Shown here: piece by piece, positions 1 through 5,658 of the stretch
Numbering within the stretch: position 1 is the stretch's first letter
How the letters are laid out: every line of letters starts with the position of its first letter
Source: Haloarculaceae archaeon
GTDB lineage: Archaea; Halobacteriota; Halobacteria; Halobacteriales; Haloarculaceae
Assembly: GCA_018609945.1 (NCBI GenBank)
Contig: JAHENO010000211.1
Span: forward strand, 1-6,704
Reading direction: 5' to 3'
DNA: 6,704 nt
The notes under the pieces: model-generated
Seen by the model: the letters and a program-made list of their open reading frames with translations, nothing else
What the model was told of the DNA's origin: nothing
The model's database searches: none
Position numbers and translations under genes: made by a program

Positions 1-248
1 CCGATGCCTGTCATGAACGCCTGCGTCGTGATGACGGGGATGTCGAACTGGTCCTCGTTGAGCGACGTCGTCGCGACGATCAGGTCGTAGTTGCCGCCTC
101 TGGCCTTGCTCGGGGCCTCCGTGGCCTTCGCCTTCGTCAGCGTGCCGAGTTCCACGCCGCGCTCGGGGAGTTCTTCCTTGAGTTTTTCGCGGACGACCGT
201 CGACGTGGCGACTGACGTCCCACACACCACCAGGATGTTGCTTGGCAT
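1..248 (-). CDS. gatB: PTS system galactitol-type IIB component, 3'-partial
   Basis: This is the cytoplasmic phosphocarrier domain of a sugar phosphotransferase system. It takes phosphate from IIA on a cysteine and passes it to the sugar held by IIC. The ATG at 248-246 begins MPSNILVVCGTSVATSTVV, which is the family's P-loop, with the phospho-accepting cysteine at residue 9, the same position as in E. coli GatB. Near the edge the motif FDIPVITTQAFMTGIG matches the family's C-terminal 'DIP...F.SG.G' region. 82 complete codons are visible. The family is about 95-100 residues, so only roughly 15 residues should be missing beyond the left edge. The gene is divergent from IIA, and a TATA-like box 27 bases upstream supports this start and a leaderless message. 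The family assignment is firm. The substrate is unknown, since 'galactitol' is the family name and not a demonstrated sugar. Confidence 0.9.
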   Translation of the reverse strand, partial: MPSNILVVCGTSVATSTVVREKLKEELPERGVELGTLTKAKATEAPSKARGGNYDLIVATTSLNEDQFDIPVITTQAFMTGI

Positions 249-271
249 GGTAGAGAATGTCGTCACAAATC

Positions 272-279
272 GATAAAAG
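272..279 (-). promoter_or_regulatory. TATA-like box for the IIB gene
   Basis: On the minus strand this reads CTTTTATC, an AT-rich island in GC-rich DNA. Its centre is about 27 bases before the IIB ATG at 248, so transcription should start at or next to the A of the start codon. It overlaps an 8-base palindrome, AAAGCTTT, at 276-283. Confidence 0.6.
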
Positions 280-303
280 CTTTGCGCTCATCGCGGCGAG
301 GGT

Positions 304-340
304 GCTGCCCGTGGCTGTGTCACCCCGAGCGGGCGGCAGC
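304..340. repeat. Inverted repeat in the divergent IIB/IIA promoter region, possible operator
   Basis: GCTGCC at 304-309 is mirrored by GGCAGC at 335-340, with 25 bases between the arms. The right arm abuts the IIA TATA-like box, where the TFB recognition element would lie, so a bound regulator could block that promoter. Six-base arms can arise by chance in DNA this GC-rich, and I do not recognise the site of any known haloarchaeal regulator. The operator role is inference. Confidence 0.25.
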
Positions 341-348
341 TATTTTAA
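341..348 (+). promoter_or_regulatory. TATA-like box for the IIA gene
   Basis: TATTTTAA lies with its centre about 28 bases before the ATG at 373. This is the normal archaeal spacing from TATA box to transcription start, so the mRNA should be leaderless. No Shine-Dalgarno-like purine run precedes the ATG. Confidence 0.65.
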
Positions 349-372
349 CCACGCGCGTGTTAGCTGTGTCTG

Positions 373-816
373 ATGCGGACAGTACACACCGCAGTCAGCG
401 GCGAAACGGCCGAGGGTGTGTTGCGGGAGCTGGGGCAGTTCGCCATCGACCGGGGACACGCCTCGGAGGGGTACGTCGAGGCGCTGCTGGACCGCGAGGC
501 GGAGTTCCCGACCGGGCTGGCCGTGCCGACCGCCGAGTTCGACATCGCAATCCCGCACGCCGACCCCGAGTACGTCGAGGAGAGCGCCGTCGTGCTCGCG
601 CTGCCAGACCGGCCGGTGGCGTTCCGCGACATGGACGACCCCGACGATACCGTCGCGGCGGGCGTCGTCATGCTGTTGCTCGCCGACGAGGGCGAGGAGT
701 ACACTGCCTTCCTCTCGAACCTCGCGAACCTCTTCCAGCACCCCCAGTTCGCCGAGGCCGTCGAGGCCGGGGACCCCGAGTGGATCCTCGACCTCGTCGA
801 CGGGGCGTGTCTGTAA
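373..816 (+). CDS. gatA: PTS system galactitol/fructose-type IIA component
   Basis: This 147-residue cytoplasmic protein belongs to the PTS EIIA type-2 (mannitol/fructose/galactitol) family. It accepts phosphate from HPr on a histidine and passes it to IIB. The active-site motif AIPHAD places the phospho-histidine at residue 62, following 'GLAVPTAEFD', and the order closely resembles E. coli GatA, where the histidine falls at the same point. Further family features are a conserved 'RPVAFRDMDDPDDTV' stretch, the hydrophobic strand VVMLLLAD, and a C-terminal 'FLSNLANLFQHPQFAEAV' helix. The length is typical for a free-standing IIA. It is divergent from IIB and lies upstream of the VOC and IIC genes on the same strand. 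The TATA-like box spacing supports this ATG. The family assignment is strong and the sugar is unknown. Confidence 0.9.
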   Translation: MRTVHTAVSGETAEGVLRELGQFAIDRGHASEGYVEALLDREAEFPTGLAVPTAEFDIAIPHADPEYVEESAVVLALPDRPVAFRDMDDPDDTVAAGVVMLLLADEGEEYTAFLSNLANLFQHPQFAEAVEAGDPEWILDLVDGACL

Positions 817-875
817 ATCGGCTGCTGAGCCCAGGGTCCGTCTCGGTCGCCAGCGCCGGTTCGACGGATTCTCTT

Positions 876-917
876 TTACAGTAGTACGAGTGTAACGGTA
901 ATCGACGGGGACGAGCG
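876..917 (+). repeat. Dispersed intergenic element, copy 1
   Basis: This lies in the 178-base gap between IIA and the VOC gene, which otherwise holds only the VOC promoter. Positions 876-904 match 4963-4991 at 25 of 29 bases. Both copies then carry GGACGAGCG (909-917 here, 4991-4999 there), with five extra bases in this copy. Shared blocks are TTACA, AGTACGA and ACGGTAATCG. In this copy TTACA (876-880) and TGTAA (891-895) form a short inverted repeat. I do not recognise the element. It could be a protein-binding site, a small RNA structure or a remnant of a short mobile repeat. Confidence 0.55.
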
Positions 918-959
918 GTGAGACGGCCGCCGGGAAGTGCACGCACGACCGGGCCTGAA

Positions 960-968
960 GTTTTATTG
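960..968 (+). promoter_or_regulatory. TATA-like box for the VOC gene
   Basis: GTTTTATTG is centred about 31 bases before the ATG at 995, which predicts a leaderless or nearly leaderless mRNA. It implies that the VOC gene can be transcribed separately from IIA, which ends 178 bases upstream of the VOC start. Confidence 0.6.
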
Positions 969-994
969 AGGTTGCTGTCGAATGGACGCTCTGT

Positions 995-1507
995 ATGTCA
1001 CAGGCCTACCCACGCGTGCTCGGGCACATCGGGCTGACCGTCGACGACATCGACGCGGCCTACGAGTGGTACAGGGACGTCCTCGGTTTCACGCCGGTGA
1101 TGGAACCCGACACGGTGACCCCGGAGGACGGGCACTTCTACAACCTCGCCGCGGACGCGGTCGGGTTCGAGTTCGACGAGATGCGGATCGCACACATGGC
1201 CACGGGCAACCACGTCGGGTTCGAACTGTTCGAGTTCGAGGACACCGACGGGCACAACGACCCCGACCCGGTCGACCCGGGCCTCTTTCACATCTGTGTG
1301 GAGGACCCCAACATCGAGGCGCTGGCCGAGGAAATCGTCGAGACGGGCGGGGAACAGCTCTCGGACATCTGGACCATCTTCCCCGACTATCCGGAGTACA
1401 AGATGTGCTACTGTGCGGACCCGTGGGGCAACATCGTCGAGGTCCACTCGCGCGGGTACGAGCACATGCACGCCAACCTCGCCGAGGACGACCCGCCGGC
1501 CCGATAG
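995..1507 (+). CDS. VOC-superfamily (glyoxalase I-like) metalloenzyme
   Basis: This 170-residue protein has two beta-alpha-beta-beta-beta modules of the vicinal-oxygen-chelate fold. The first opens with 'VLGHIGLTVDDIDAAYEWYRDVLGF' (split here as VLGHIGLTVDD, residues 8-18, and AYEWYRDVLGF, 22-32). The second contains 'GLFHICVEDPN' (96-106) and ends with 'CADPWGNIVEVHSRGYEH'. The four expected metal ligands are all visible: His11, Glu77 (in VGFELFEF), His99 and Glu149, so the protein is probably an active metalloenzyme. Family members include glyoxalase I, ring-cleaving dioxygenases, epimerases and fosfomycin-type resistance enzymes, and sequence alone does not separate these here. It sits between the PTS IIA and IIC genes, which suggests a role in metabolism of the imported sugar, for example detoxifying methylglyoxal made from triose phosphates. 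That role is inference. Confidence 0.85.
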   Translation: MSQAYPRVLGHIGLTVDDIDAAYEWYRDVLGFTPVMEPDTVTPEDGHFYNLAADAVGFEFDEMRIAHMATGNHVGFELFEFEDTDGHNDPDPVDPGLFHICVEDPNIEALAEEIVETGGEQLSDIWTIFPDYPEYKMCYCADPWGNIVEVHSRGYEHMHANLAEDDPPAR

Positions 1508-1513
1508 TTATTT
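1506..1513 (+). promoter_or_regulatory. TATA-like box for the IIC gene, overlapping the VOC stop codon
   Basis: AGTTATTT begins on the last two bases of the VOC stop codon (1505-1507). Its centre is about 30 bases before the ATG at 1540. It would allow IIC to be transcribed alone, in addition to any read-through from the VOC gene, and it favours 1540 over the upstream GTG at 1519 as the translation start. Confidence 0.5.
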
Positions 1514-1539
1514 GACCGGTGGGTGTGCAACGACCACCG

Positions 1540-2943
1540 ATGCTGGCACTGCGTTCGGTCACGGAGGTCGCCACGGTCCTCGCGGGGGTTCCCACGGAGG
1601 CACTGCTGGCTGCGGTCGTCGTCCTGGTGGCGCTGGGCTTTCGGGTCGACCCGGACGACGCCGTCCGCGCGGGGTTGCTCGTGGGCGTCGGGTTCGTCGG
1701 CGTCTACCTCGTGGTCGGGCTGGCCGTCGGGCGCATCGCGCCGGCGGCCGCCAGGCTGGCCGAAACGACGCCAGCCGCCCCGGGGGCCGTCGACGTCGGC
1801 TGGCCTGTCGCCGCCGCCGTCGGGTTCGGCGTCGTCGAGATCGGGTTCTGGCTGATCCCGATCTTCGCGGTCCTGAACCTCCTCCTGTACAAGACGAGGT
1901 TCACCTACACGCTCGACGTCGACGTCTGGAACTACTGGCACTTCGCGTTCATCGCCGGGCTGGTGTTCGTCTCGACGGGGAACTGGCCCTACGCGCTGGC
2001 GGTCGGGCTCACGCTGGGGCTGTTCTCGCTGGTCGTCGCCGACTGGTTCCAGCCCGCCATCGAGGAAACCTTCGACATGGACGACATCTCCATCCCGCAC
2101 GCGTTTGCGGGCGTGATGGCCGTCCTCGCCATCCCAATCGACCTCGTGGTCCGGCGGACGCCGCTGGGGACAATTGAGGCTGACCCCGCGGCCGTCCAGG
2201 ACCGGCTGGGCGTCTTCGGCCAGCCGGTGGTCCTGGGTGTCGTGGTCGGGCTGGGGGTCGGCCTCGCGGCCTACAGGGACGCGCTGACGGTGGCCGAGAG
2301 CTGGTACGCCATCCTCGAACTCGCGGTGGTGTTCGCCGCCCTGATGTACATCCTTCCCGAGGTGGCGGGCATCCTCATCGAGGGGATGGACCCGCTGTCC
2401 CAGGCAGTCAGGGACTGGCTGACCGACCGTGGGAACGACGAAGTGGCGGTCGGACTGGACGCGGCGGTCCTGGTCGGCGACGAGGCGGTCGCGGCCGCTG
2501 GCGTCCTGATGGTGCCGGTGGCACTCGGCATGATGCTCGTCCTCCCCGGGAACGAACTGCTGTGGGGCGTCGACCTGGCCACCTTCCCGTTCTTCTTCGC
2601 GATGATGGTCCCGCTCACCGACGGCGACCTCGTGCGGATGGTCGTCGCCGGCACCGTGTTGCTCGTGCCGATCCACTACGTCGCCACGTGGCTGACGCCC
2701 CGGATCGTCGAGACGGCCACACACGCCGGCGCACCCACAGTCGAGGAAGGGACCTACACCGTCGCGCTCGCCGGAACGCCGGCCAACGGCGTGCTCGCCT
2801 TGCCAGTGCCCGCGGGCCTTCTCGTCGGGCTGGCCGTCGTCGTCGTCCTCCGCGGGGCGCTCGCGCTGTGGCCCCACCGGATGTACGTGCTTGCCGGCGC
2901 CTCCGAGGAGCGAGCCGCGGCGTTCGTCGAGCGGCGTCACTAG
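1540..2943 (+). CDS. gatC: PTS system galactitol-type IIC component (membrane permease)
   Basis: This polytopic membrane protein of 467 residues (from the ATG) is the sugar-translocating unit of the PTS. Together with IIB it phosphorylates the sugar during import. I see about ten to eleven hydrophobic segments. It follows E. coli GatC in order: 'VGVGFVGVYLVVGL' (48-61), 'APGAVDVGWP' (80-89), 'DVDVWNYWHFAF' (126-137), 'ADWFQPAIEETFDMDDISIPHA' (two parts, 167-188), 'FGQPVVLGVVVGL' (226-238), 'VGLDAAVLVGDEAV' (304-317) and 'LATFPFFFAMMV' (346-357). The length is normal (about 450). A GTG at 1519 would add seven residues, but the TATA-like box fits the ATG at 1540. It lies 32 bases after the VOC gene and converges with the SMC-like gene. 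The family assignment is strong and the substrate is unproven. Confidence 0.9.
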   Translation: MLALRSVTEVATVLAGVPTEALLAAVVVLVALGFRVDPDDAVRAGLLVGVGFVGVYLVVGLAVGRIAPAAARLAETTPAAPGAVDVGWPVAAAVGFGVVEIGFWLIPIFAVLNLLLYKTRFTYTLDVDVWNYWHFAFIAGLVFVSTGNWPYALAVGLTLGLFSLVVADWFQPAIEETFDMDDISIPHAFAGVMAVLAIPIDLVVRRTPLGTIEADPAAVQDRLGVFGQPVVLGVVVGLGVGLAAYRDALTVAESWYAILELAVVFAALMYILPEVAGILIEGMDPLSQAVRDWLTDRGNDEVAVGLDAAVLVGDEAVAAAGVLMVPVALGMMLVLPGNELLWGVDLATFPFFFAMMVPLTDGDLVRMVVAGTVLLVPIHYVATWLTPRIVETATHAGAPTVEEGTYTVALAGTPANGVLALPVPAGLLVGLAVVVVLRGALALWPHRMYVLAGASEERAAAFVERRH

Positions 2944-2973
2944 CGAAACCGGCAGCACTAGCGAGACCGGCGC
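2938..2973 (+). repeat. 18-base tandem duplication across the IIC stop codon
   Basis: The unit CACTAGCGAAACCGGCAG (2938-2955) is repeated at 2956-2973, with one mismatch in the first 16 bases and two in the last two. The first unit holds the IIC His-stop codons (CAC TAG), so the second unit puts a copy of those codons in frame 18 bases downstream. A further CACTAG at 2997-3002 covers the stop codon of the convergent gene. This looks like a small local duplication. Confidence 0.6.
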
Positions 2974-2997
2974 CACCGGGCCGTCGGGACTGGCGCC
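2969..2997. terminator. Possible hairpin between convergent genes
   Basis: GGCGCCA (2969-2975) and TGGCGCC (2991-2997) can form a 7-base-pair GC-rich stem with a 15-base loop. It lies in the 55-base gap between the 3' ends of IIC and the SMC-like gene, where a bidirectional stop would be useful. There is no T tract on either side, which archaeal termination usually needs, so the call is weak. Confidence 0.25.
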
Positions 2998-2998
2998 A

Positions 2999-4918
2999 CT
3001 AGATGTCGGTGACGCGGTCGTACCCGTCGTCGAGTGCAGCGGCGTCCTCGGGGAGGAGCGCGACCACGACGTACTCGGCGTAGTCGCTGACGTACTCGAC
3101 CAGCGTGGCGATCCGCTCGGAGTCGATCGCCTCCAGGGAATCCAGCAGGAGGAAGGGCACGTCCTCGTAGACGTCGTGTGCCAGGTAGCCCGCCAGCGCG
3201 AACACGATGGCGGTCACCTCGCGCTCGCTCTCGCTGAGGTGGGCGACGGTGTCCTCGTAGGTCGTCCCCGTCGCGGTGGTCCGGACGACGTGCAACGCGA
3301 AGGTCCGCCCGGTGTCCTCGCTGGCATCGCGCGGTTCGAGCCAGACCCGCTCGATGTTCTCGTAGGCCAGCAGGTCGAGCAGGTCGTCCATCTGGGCGTT
3401 GAACTGCTCGACGGCCTCCTCCTCGGTGCGCTCGATGCGCGTGCGCTGTTCGACGATGGCCTCCTGGATGGCCTCGCGCTCGGCCTCCAGGTCCGCACGC
3501 TCGGCGACGCGGGCCTCGACGCGCTCCAGTTCCGCTTCGACCTCCTCGCGTTTCTCCCGCAAATCCGCGAGCTCGAACTCCAGTTCGTTGACCGCCTCCT
3601 TGGTCTCCAGGAGTTCCCCCTGTGTCCGGCTCTGGAGCTGGTCGACCTCCTGCTCGATGGCCGCGATTTCCTCTGCCAGCTCCGCGGCGCGCTCCTCGAA
3701 CCGCTCGATCCGGTCCCTGGAGTCGGCAATTTCCTCGCGGAGCGATTCGAGTTCCCGGTCGATGGTCGCCGCCCGCTGGCGCTGCCGGTCGAGGCGATCC
3801 CGCCTGGCTTCCAGGTCCGCGAGGCGCTCGTCGAGGCTGTTTGCCGTTGCGAGTTCGTCCTCCCTGACCCGGCGCAGGCGGTCGAGCGTGCTCTCGACGG
3901 CCGCCTGGGACACCTCGGACCCGCAGGTCCAGCAGACCACGCGACCCCCCTCGACGAGCCGGTCGGTGACCGACTCAGAACCCTCCGCCACCTCGTCTTC
4001 CAGGAGATCGATGTCCGCCCCGTCGATCATCTCCTCGTTGAACTGGATGATCCGCTGGAGGTCGTTCATCGACGCCTCGGCGTCGCGCTTCTGTTCGCGG
4101 ACGAACTCGATCTGGCGGTCCAGTTCCTCGATAGTCTCCGCCGGCGCGTCCGCCAGTTCTTCCCGCTCGCGTTCGAGGTCCTCGATCTCGGCACGGACCT
4201 CCGCGATGGCCGACTCCTCGATGTCGATGTCCGAGCGGACCTCCTCGAGGTCCCGCCGCCGGGCGTTCAGCTCCGCGAGGCGCTCGTCGAGCTCCGAACT
4301 CCGGGCGCGCTCCTCGTCGAGTCGGCCGCCGGCCTCGGCCAGCCGCTCGCGTTTCTCGGCCAGTTCACGCTCCGTGGCCGCGATCTCCTCGGCCAGCCGC
4401 TCGCGCTCCGCCTGGAGGTCCGGGAGGCGTTTCTCCTGCCCTGCGATGTCGTCGAGTTCTGCCTCGATCTCCCGTCGCTCGGTCTGCAGGCGGGCGATTT
4501 CGGCCTCGATGGCGTCCGTGTCGATGGGTTCCATGATGAGGTCCCGGAGCGGGTCGCCCCGCGCGACGGCCTGCCTGACGGGGTTGGCCTCCAGCAGGAA
4601 CGCGAACAGCTCCGCCGTCCGGGGCTCATCCAGCAGGGCCGTCCCCGACGCGGTGACCGACCTGCCACGCCCGTGCAGCGTCCGCTCGTAGGTATCCCCG
4701 CCCAGTTCGAGTACCACGCGTCCGTCCTCGGCGTCGCCTTTCACGCTCGCCGCCGTACTCCCGCAGGCCGCCATGATCGACTGCAAAAACGACGTTCGGT
4801 TGGTCGCGTTGCGCCCGACCAGTGCCGTCACGCCCGGCCGAAGCTCGACCGTGGCTGCCTCGATACCGCCGATCCGCTCGACCTCGAGGCGGGCCGTGTC
4901 CTCCCGTCGCTGACTCAT
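2999..4918 (-). CDS. Archaea-specific SMC-related (Sph/Rad50-like) coiled-coil protein
   Basis: This 639-residue protein has the SMC/Rad50 layout: N-terminal ATPase half, long coiled coil, central hinge or hook, returning coiled coil, C-terminal half. The Walker A position (35-43) reads GRNATNRTS and lacks the usual glycines and lysine. Heptad-like Glu/Arg/Leu-rich helices fill about 134-290 and 335-515. At the apex is CWTC (Cys329-Cys332), resembling the Rad50 zinc hook. The signature-like motif is AHLSESE (559-565). The Walker B-like motif is FLLLDSLEAID (589-599), with Ser where the catalytic Glu normally follows the Asp. From memory these deviations are typical of the haloarchaeal 'archaea-specific SMC-related protein' family. 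It follows the RdfA-family gene by 102 bases on the same strand. The ATG at 4918 is preferred over the GTG at 4924 because the TATA-like box lies 27 bases upstream of it. A role in chromosome or cell-shape organisation is inference. Confidence 0.88.
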   Translation of the reverse strand: MSQRREDTARLEVERIGGIEAATVELRPGVTALVGRNATNRTSFLQSIMAACGSTAASVKGDAEDGRVVLELGGDTYERTLHGRGRSVTASGTALLDEPRTAELFAFLLEANPVRQAVARGDPLRDLIMEPIDTDAIEAEIARLQTERREIEAELDDIAGQEKRLPDLQAERERLAEEIAATERELAEKRERLAEAGGRLDEERARSSELDERLAELNARRRDLEEVRSDIDIEESAIAEVRAEIEDLEREREELADAPAETIEELDRQIEFVREQKRDAEASMNDLQRIIQFNEEMIDGADIDLLEDEVAEGSESVTDRLVEGGRVVCWTCGSEVSQAAVESTLDRLRRVREDELATANSLDERLADLEARRDRLDRQRQRAATIDRELESLREEIADSRDRIERFEERAAELAEEIAAIEQEVDQLQSRTQGELLETKEAVNELEFELADLREKREEVEAELERVEARVAERADLEAEREAIQEAIVEQRTRIERTEEEAVEQFNAQMDDLLDLLAYENIERVWLEPRDASEDTGRTFALHVVRTTATGTTYEDTVAHLSESEREVTAIVFALAGYLAHDVYEDVPFLLLDSLEAIDSERIATLVEYVSDYAEYVVVALLPEDAAALDDGYDRVTDI

Positions 4919-4940
4919 GTCCACCCCCAGGGCGTCCGCC

Positions 4941-4949
4941 GTTAAGAAC
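4941..4949 (-). promoter_or_regulatory. TATA-like box for the SMC-like gene
   Basis: On the minus strand this reads GTTCTTAAC. Its centre is about 27 bases upstream of the ATG at 4918, consistent with a leaderless transcript. The SMC-like gene could therefore be expressed independently of the RdfA-family gene. The box is less AT-rich than those of the PTS genes. Confidence 0.4.
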
Positions 4950-4962
4950 GATGGGAAATTCG

Positions 4963-4999
4963 TTACAACAGTACGACTGTCACGGTAATCGGACGAGCG
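4963..4999 (+). repeat. Dispersed intergenic element, copy 2
   Basis: This lies in the 102-base gap between the RdfA-family gene and the SMC-like gene. Positions 4963-4991 match 876-904 at 25 of 29 bases, and both copies carry GGACGAGCG at the right. In this copy ACAGT-ACG-ACTGT (4968-4980) is a perfect 5-base inverted repeat with a 3-base centre, nested between TTAC (4963-4966) and GTAA (4985-4988). The flanking genes are on the minus strand here, whereas copy 1 is flanked by plus-strand genes, so the element has opposite orientations relative to transcription at the two sites. Its role is unknown. Confidence 0.55.
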
Positions 5000-5020
5000 C
5001 GGCCGTGGCCGGCGTGGGTG

Positions 5021-5635
5021 TCAGGCGGAGTGGCAGGAACAGCGGCGCGCCTCGAGCAGTTCGTTGACGTCGAACTGGCGCTCGCAGTCCTCGCAGAACA
5101 CCTGGACGTCCACGAGGACGCGGAAGTCGCCGATATCGACCCGGCCGGTCGACCGGAGCGATTCGAGTTTGTCCTCCGTGACCACCGCGGTGCGGTTCTG
5201 GAGTTGCTGGACGTGGGTCGCCTCGGCGGCCACCTGGTCGGTGTCCTCCTCGGTGCGCGTGACGCCGCGGTTGCGGAAGAACGTCCGGATGGCGGCGTGC
5301 GAGACGAACTCCTCGCACAGCGCCGAGACGTCGATCCCCTCGCGTTCGAGCTGGCGGTGGACGCGGGTCCGGGAGCCCGACCCAGAGTCGCCCTGGAGGT
5401 GCCGGTAGACCGTCCCGATGTCCATCCCGACCGATGAGACCCCCCGGCGGTCGAGGCGCTCGCGCAACAGTTCCCGGTTGAACTCCCCTGCGAGGTCCCG
5501 GAGGCTGCGGCGGTCCTGCCGGCGGGTCCAGGCGTCGATCAGGTGGTCCTCGATGTCGAGGCCGTACTCGTCGATCAGCCGGTCGACTTTCCCGCGCCGG
5601 CCCCGCCCGCCGTCGGCCGCGTCGCCCGAACTCAT
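5021..5635 (-). CDS. rdfA: Rod-determining factor RdfA-family protein
   Basis: This 204-residue, probably cytoplasmic, protein resembles the haloarchaeal RdfA family. Visible family features are 'KVDRLIDEYGLD' near the N-terminus (16-27), 'RRSLRDLAGEFNRELL' (42-57), 'RVHRQLEREGIDVSAL' (91-106), 'AIRTFFRNRGV' (115-125), 'VTEDKLESLRSTGRVDIGDF' (152-171) and 'RVLVDVQVFCEDC' (172-184). The C-terminus carries Cys181, Cys184, Cys199 and Cys201, which look like a zinc-binding site. The middle looks like a DNA-binding helical region, but I cannot name a fold. RdfA is reported as needed for rod shape in Haloferax volcanii, where an SMC-like gene lies beside it. The same pairing is seen here, with the SMC-like gene 102 bases downstream. 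A TATA-like box about 27 bases upstream supports the ATG at 5635. Membership of the family is likely. Equivalence of function is not shown, because haloarchaea carry several paralogues. Confidence 0.8.
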   Translation of the reverse strand: MSSGDAADGGRGRRGKVDRLIDEYGLDIEDHLIDAWTRRQDRRSLRDLAGEFNRELLRERLDRRGVSSVGMDIGTVYRHLQGDSGSGSRTRVHRQLEREGIDVSALCEEFVSHAAIRTFFRNRGVTRTEEDTDQVAAEATHVQQLQNRTAVVTEDKLESLRSTGRVDIGDFRVLVDVQVFCEDCERQFDVNELLEARRCSCHSA

Positions 5636-5658
5636 ACCACTCGGATTTCGGGGCCGCC

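Noticed and set aside
282..942. Overlapping open frames on both strands around the IIA gene
   Set aside because: They are Arg/Pro-rich or low-complexity out-of-frame translations. The IIA frame at 373-816 carries the active-site histidine motif and the correct family length.
982..1515. Open frame starting at the ATG at 982, just before the VOC gene
   Set aside because: It is in another frame and reads Arg/Gly-rich noise, while the frame from 995 gives the VOC fold with all four metal ligands.
2938..2973. Tandem repeat as a possible CRISPR array or attachment site
   Set aside because: There are only two directly abutting 18-base units, with no spacers, no integrase and no tRNA nearby.
1408..2976. 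522-codon open frame on the minus strand, opposite the VOC and IIC genes
   Set aside because: Its product is dominated by Asp, Arg, His, Gln and Pro without any recognisable domain, whereas the plus strand encodes a GatC-like permease with conserved motifs throughout.
2891..4945. 684-codon open frame on the plus strand, opposite the SMC-like gene
   Set aside because: It is the antisense shadow of a GC-rich coiled-coil gene. Its translation is Leu/Asp/Val/Arg-rich with no domain, and it spans the IIC 3' end and two intergenic gaps, while the minus-strand frame has clear SMC-family motifs.
5018..5437. Plus-strand open frame opposite the RdfA-family gene
   Set aside because: It is an antisense shadow with no recognisable features. 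The minus-strand product matches the RdfA family along its length.
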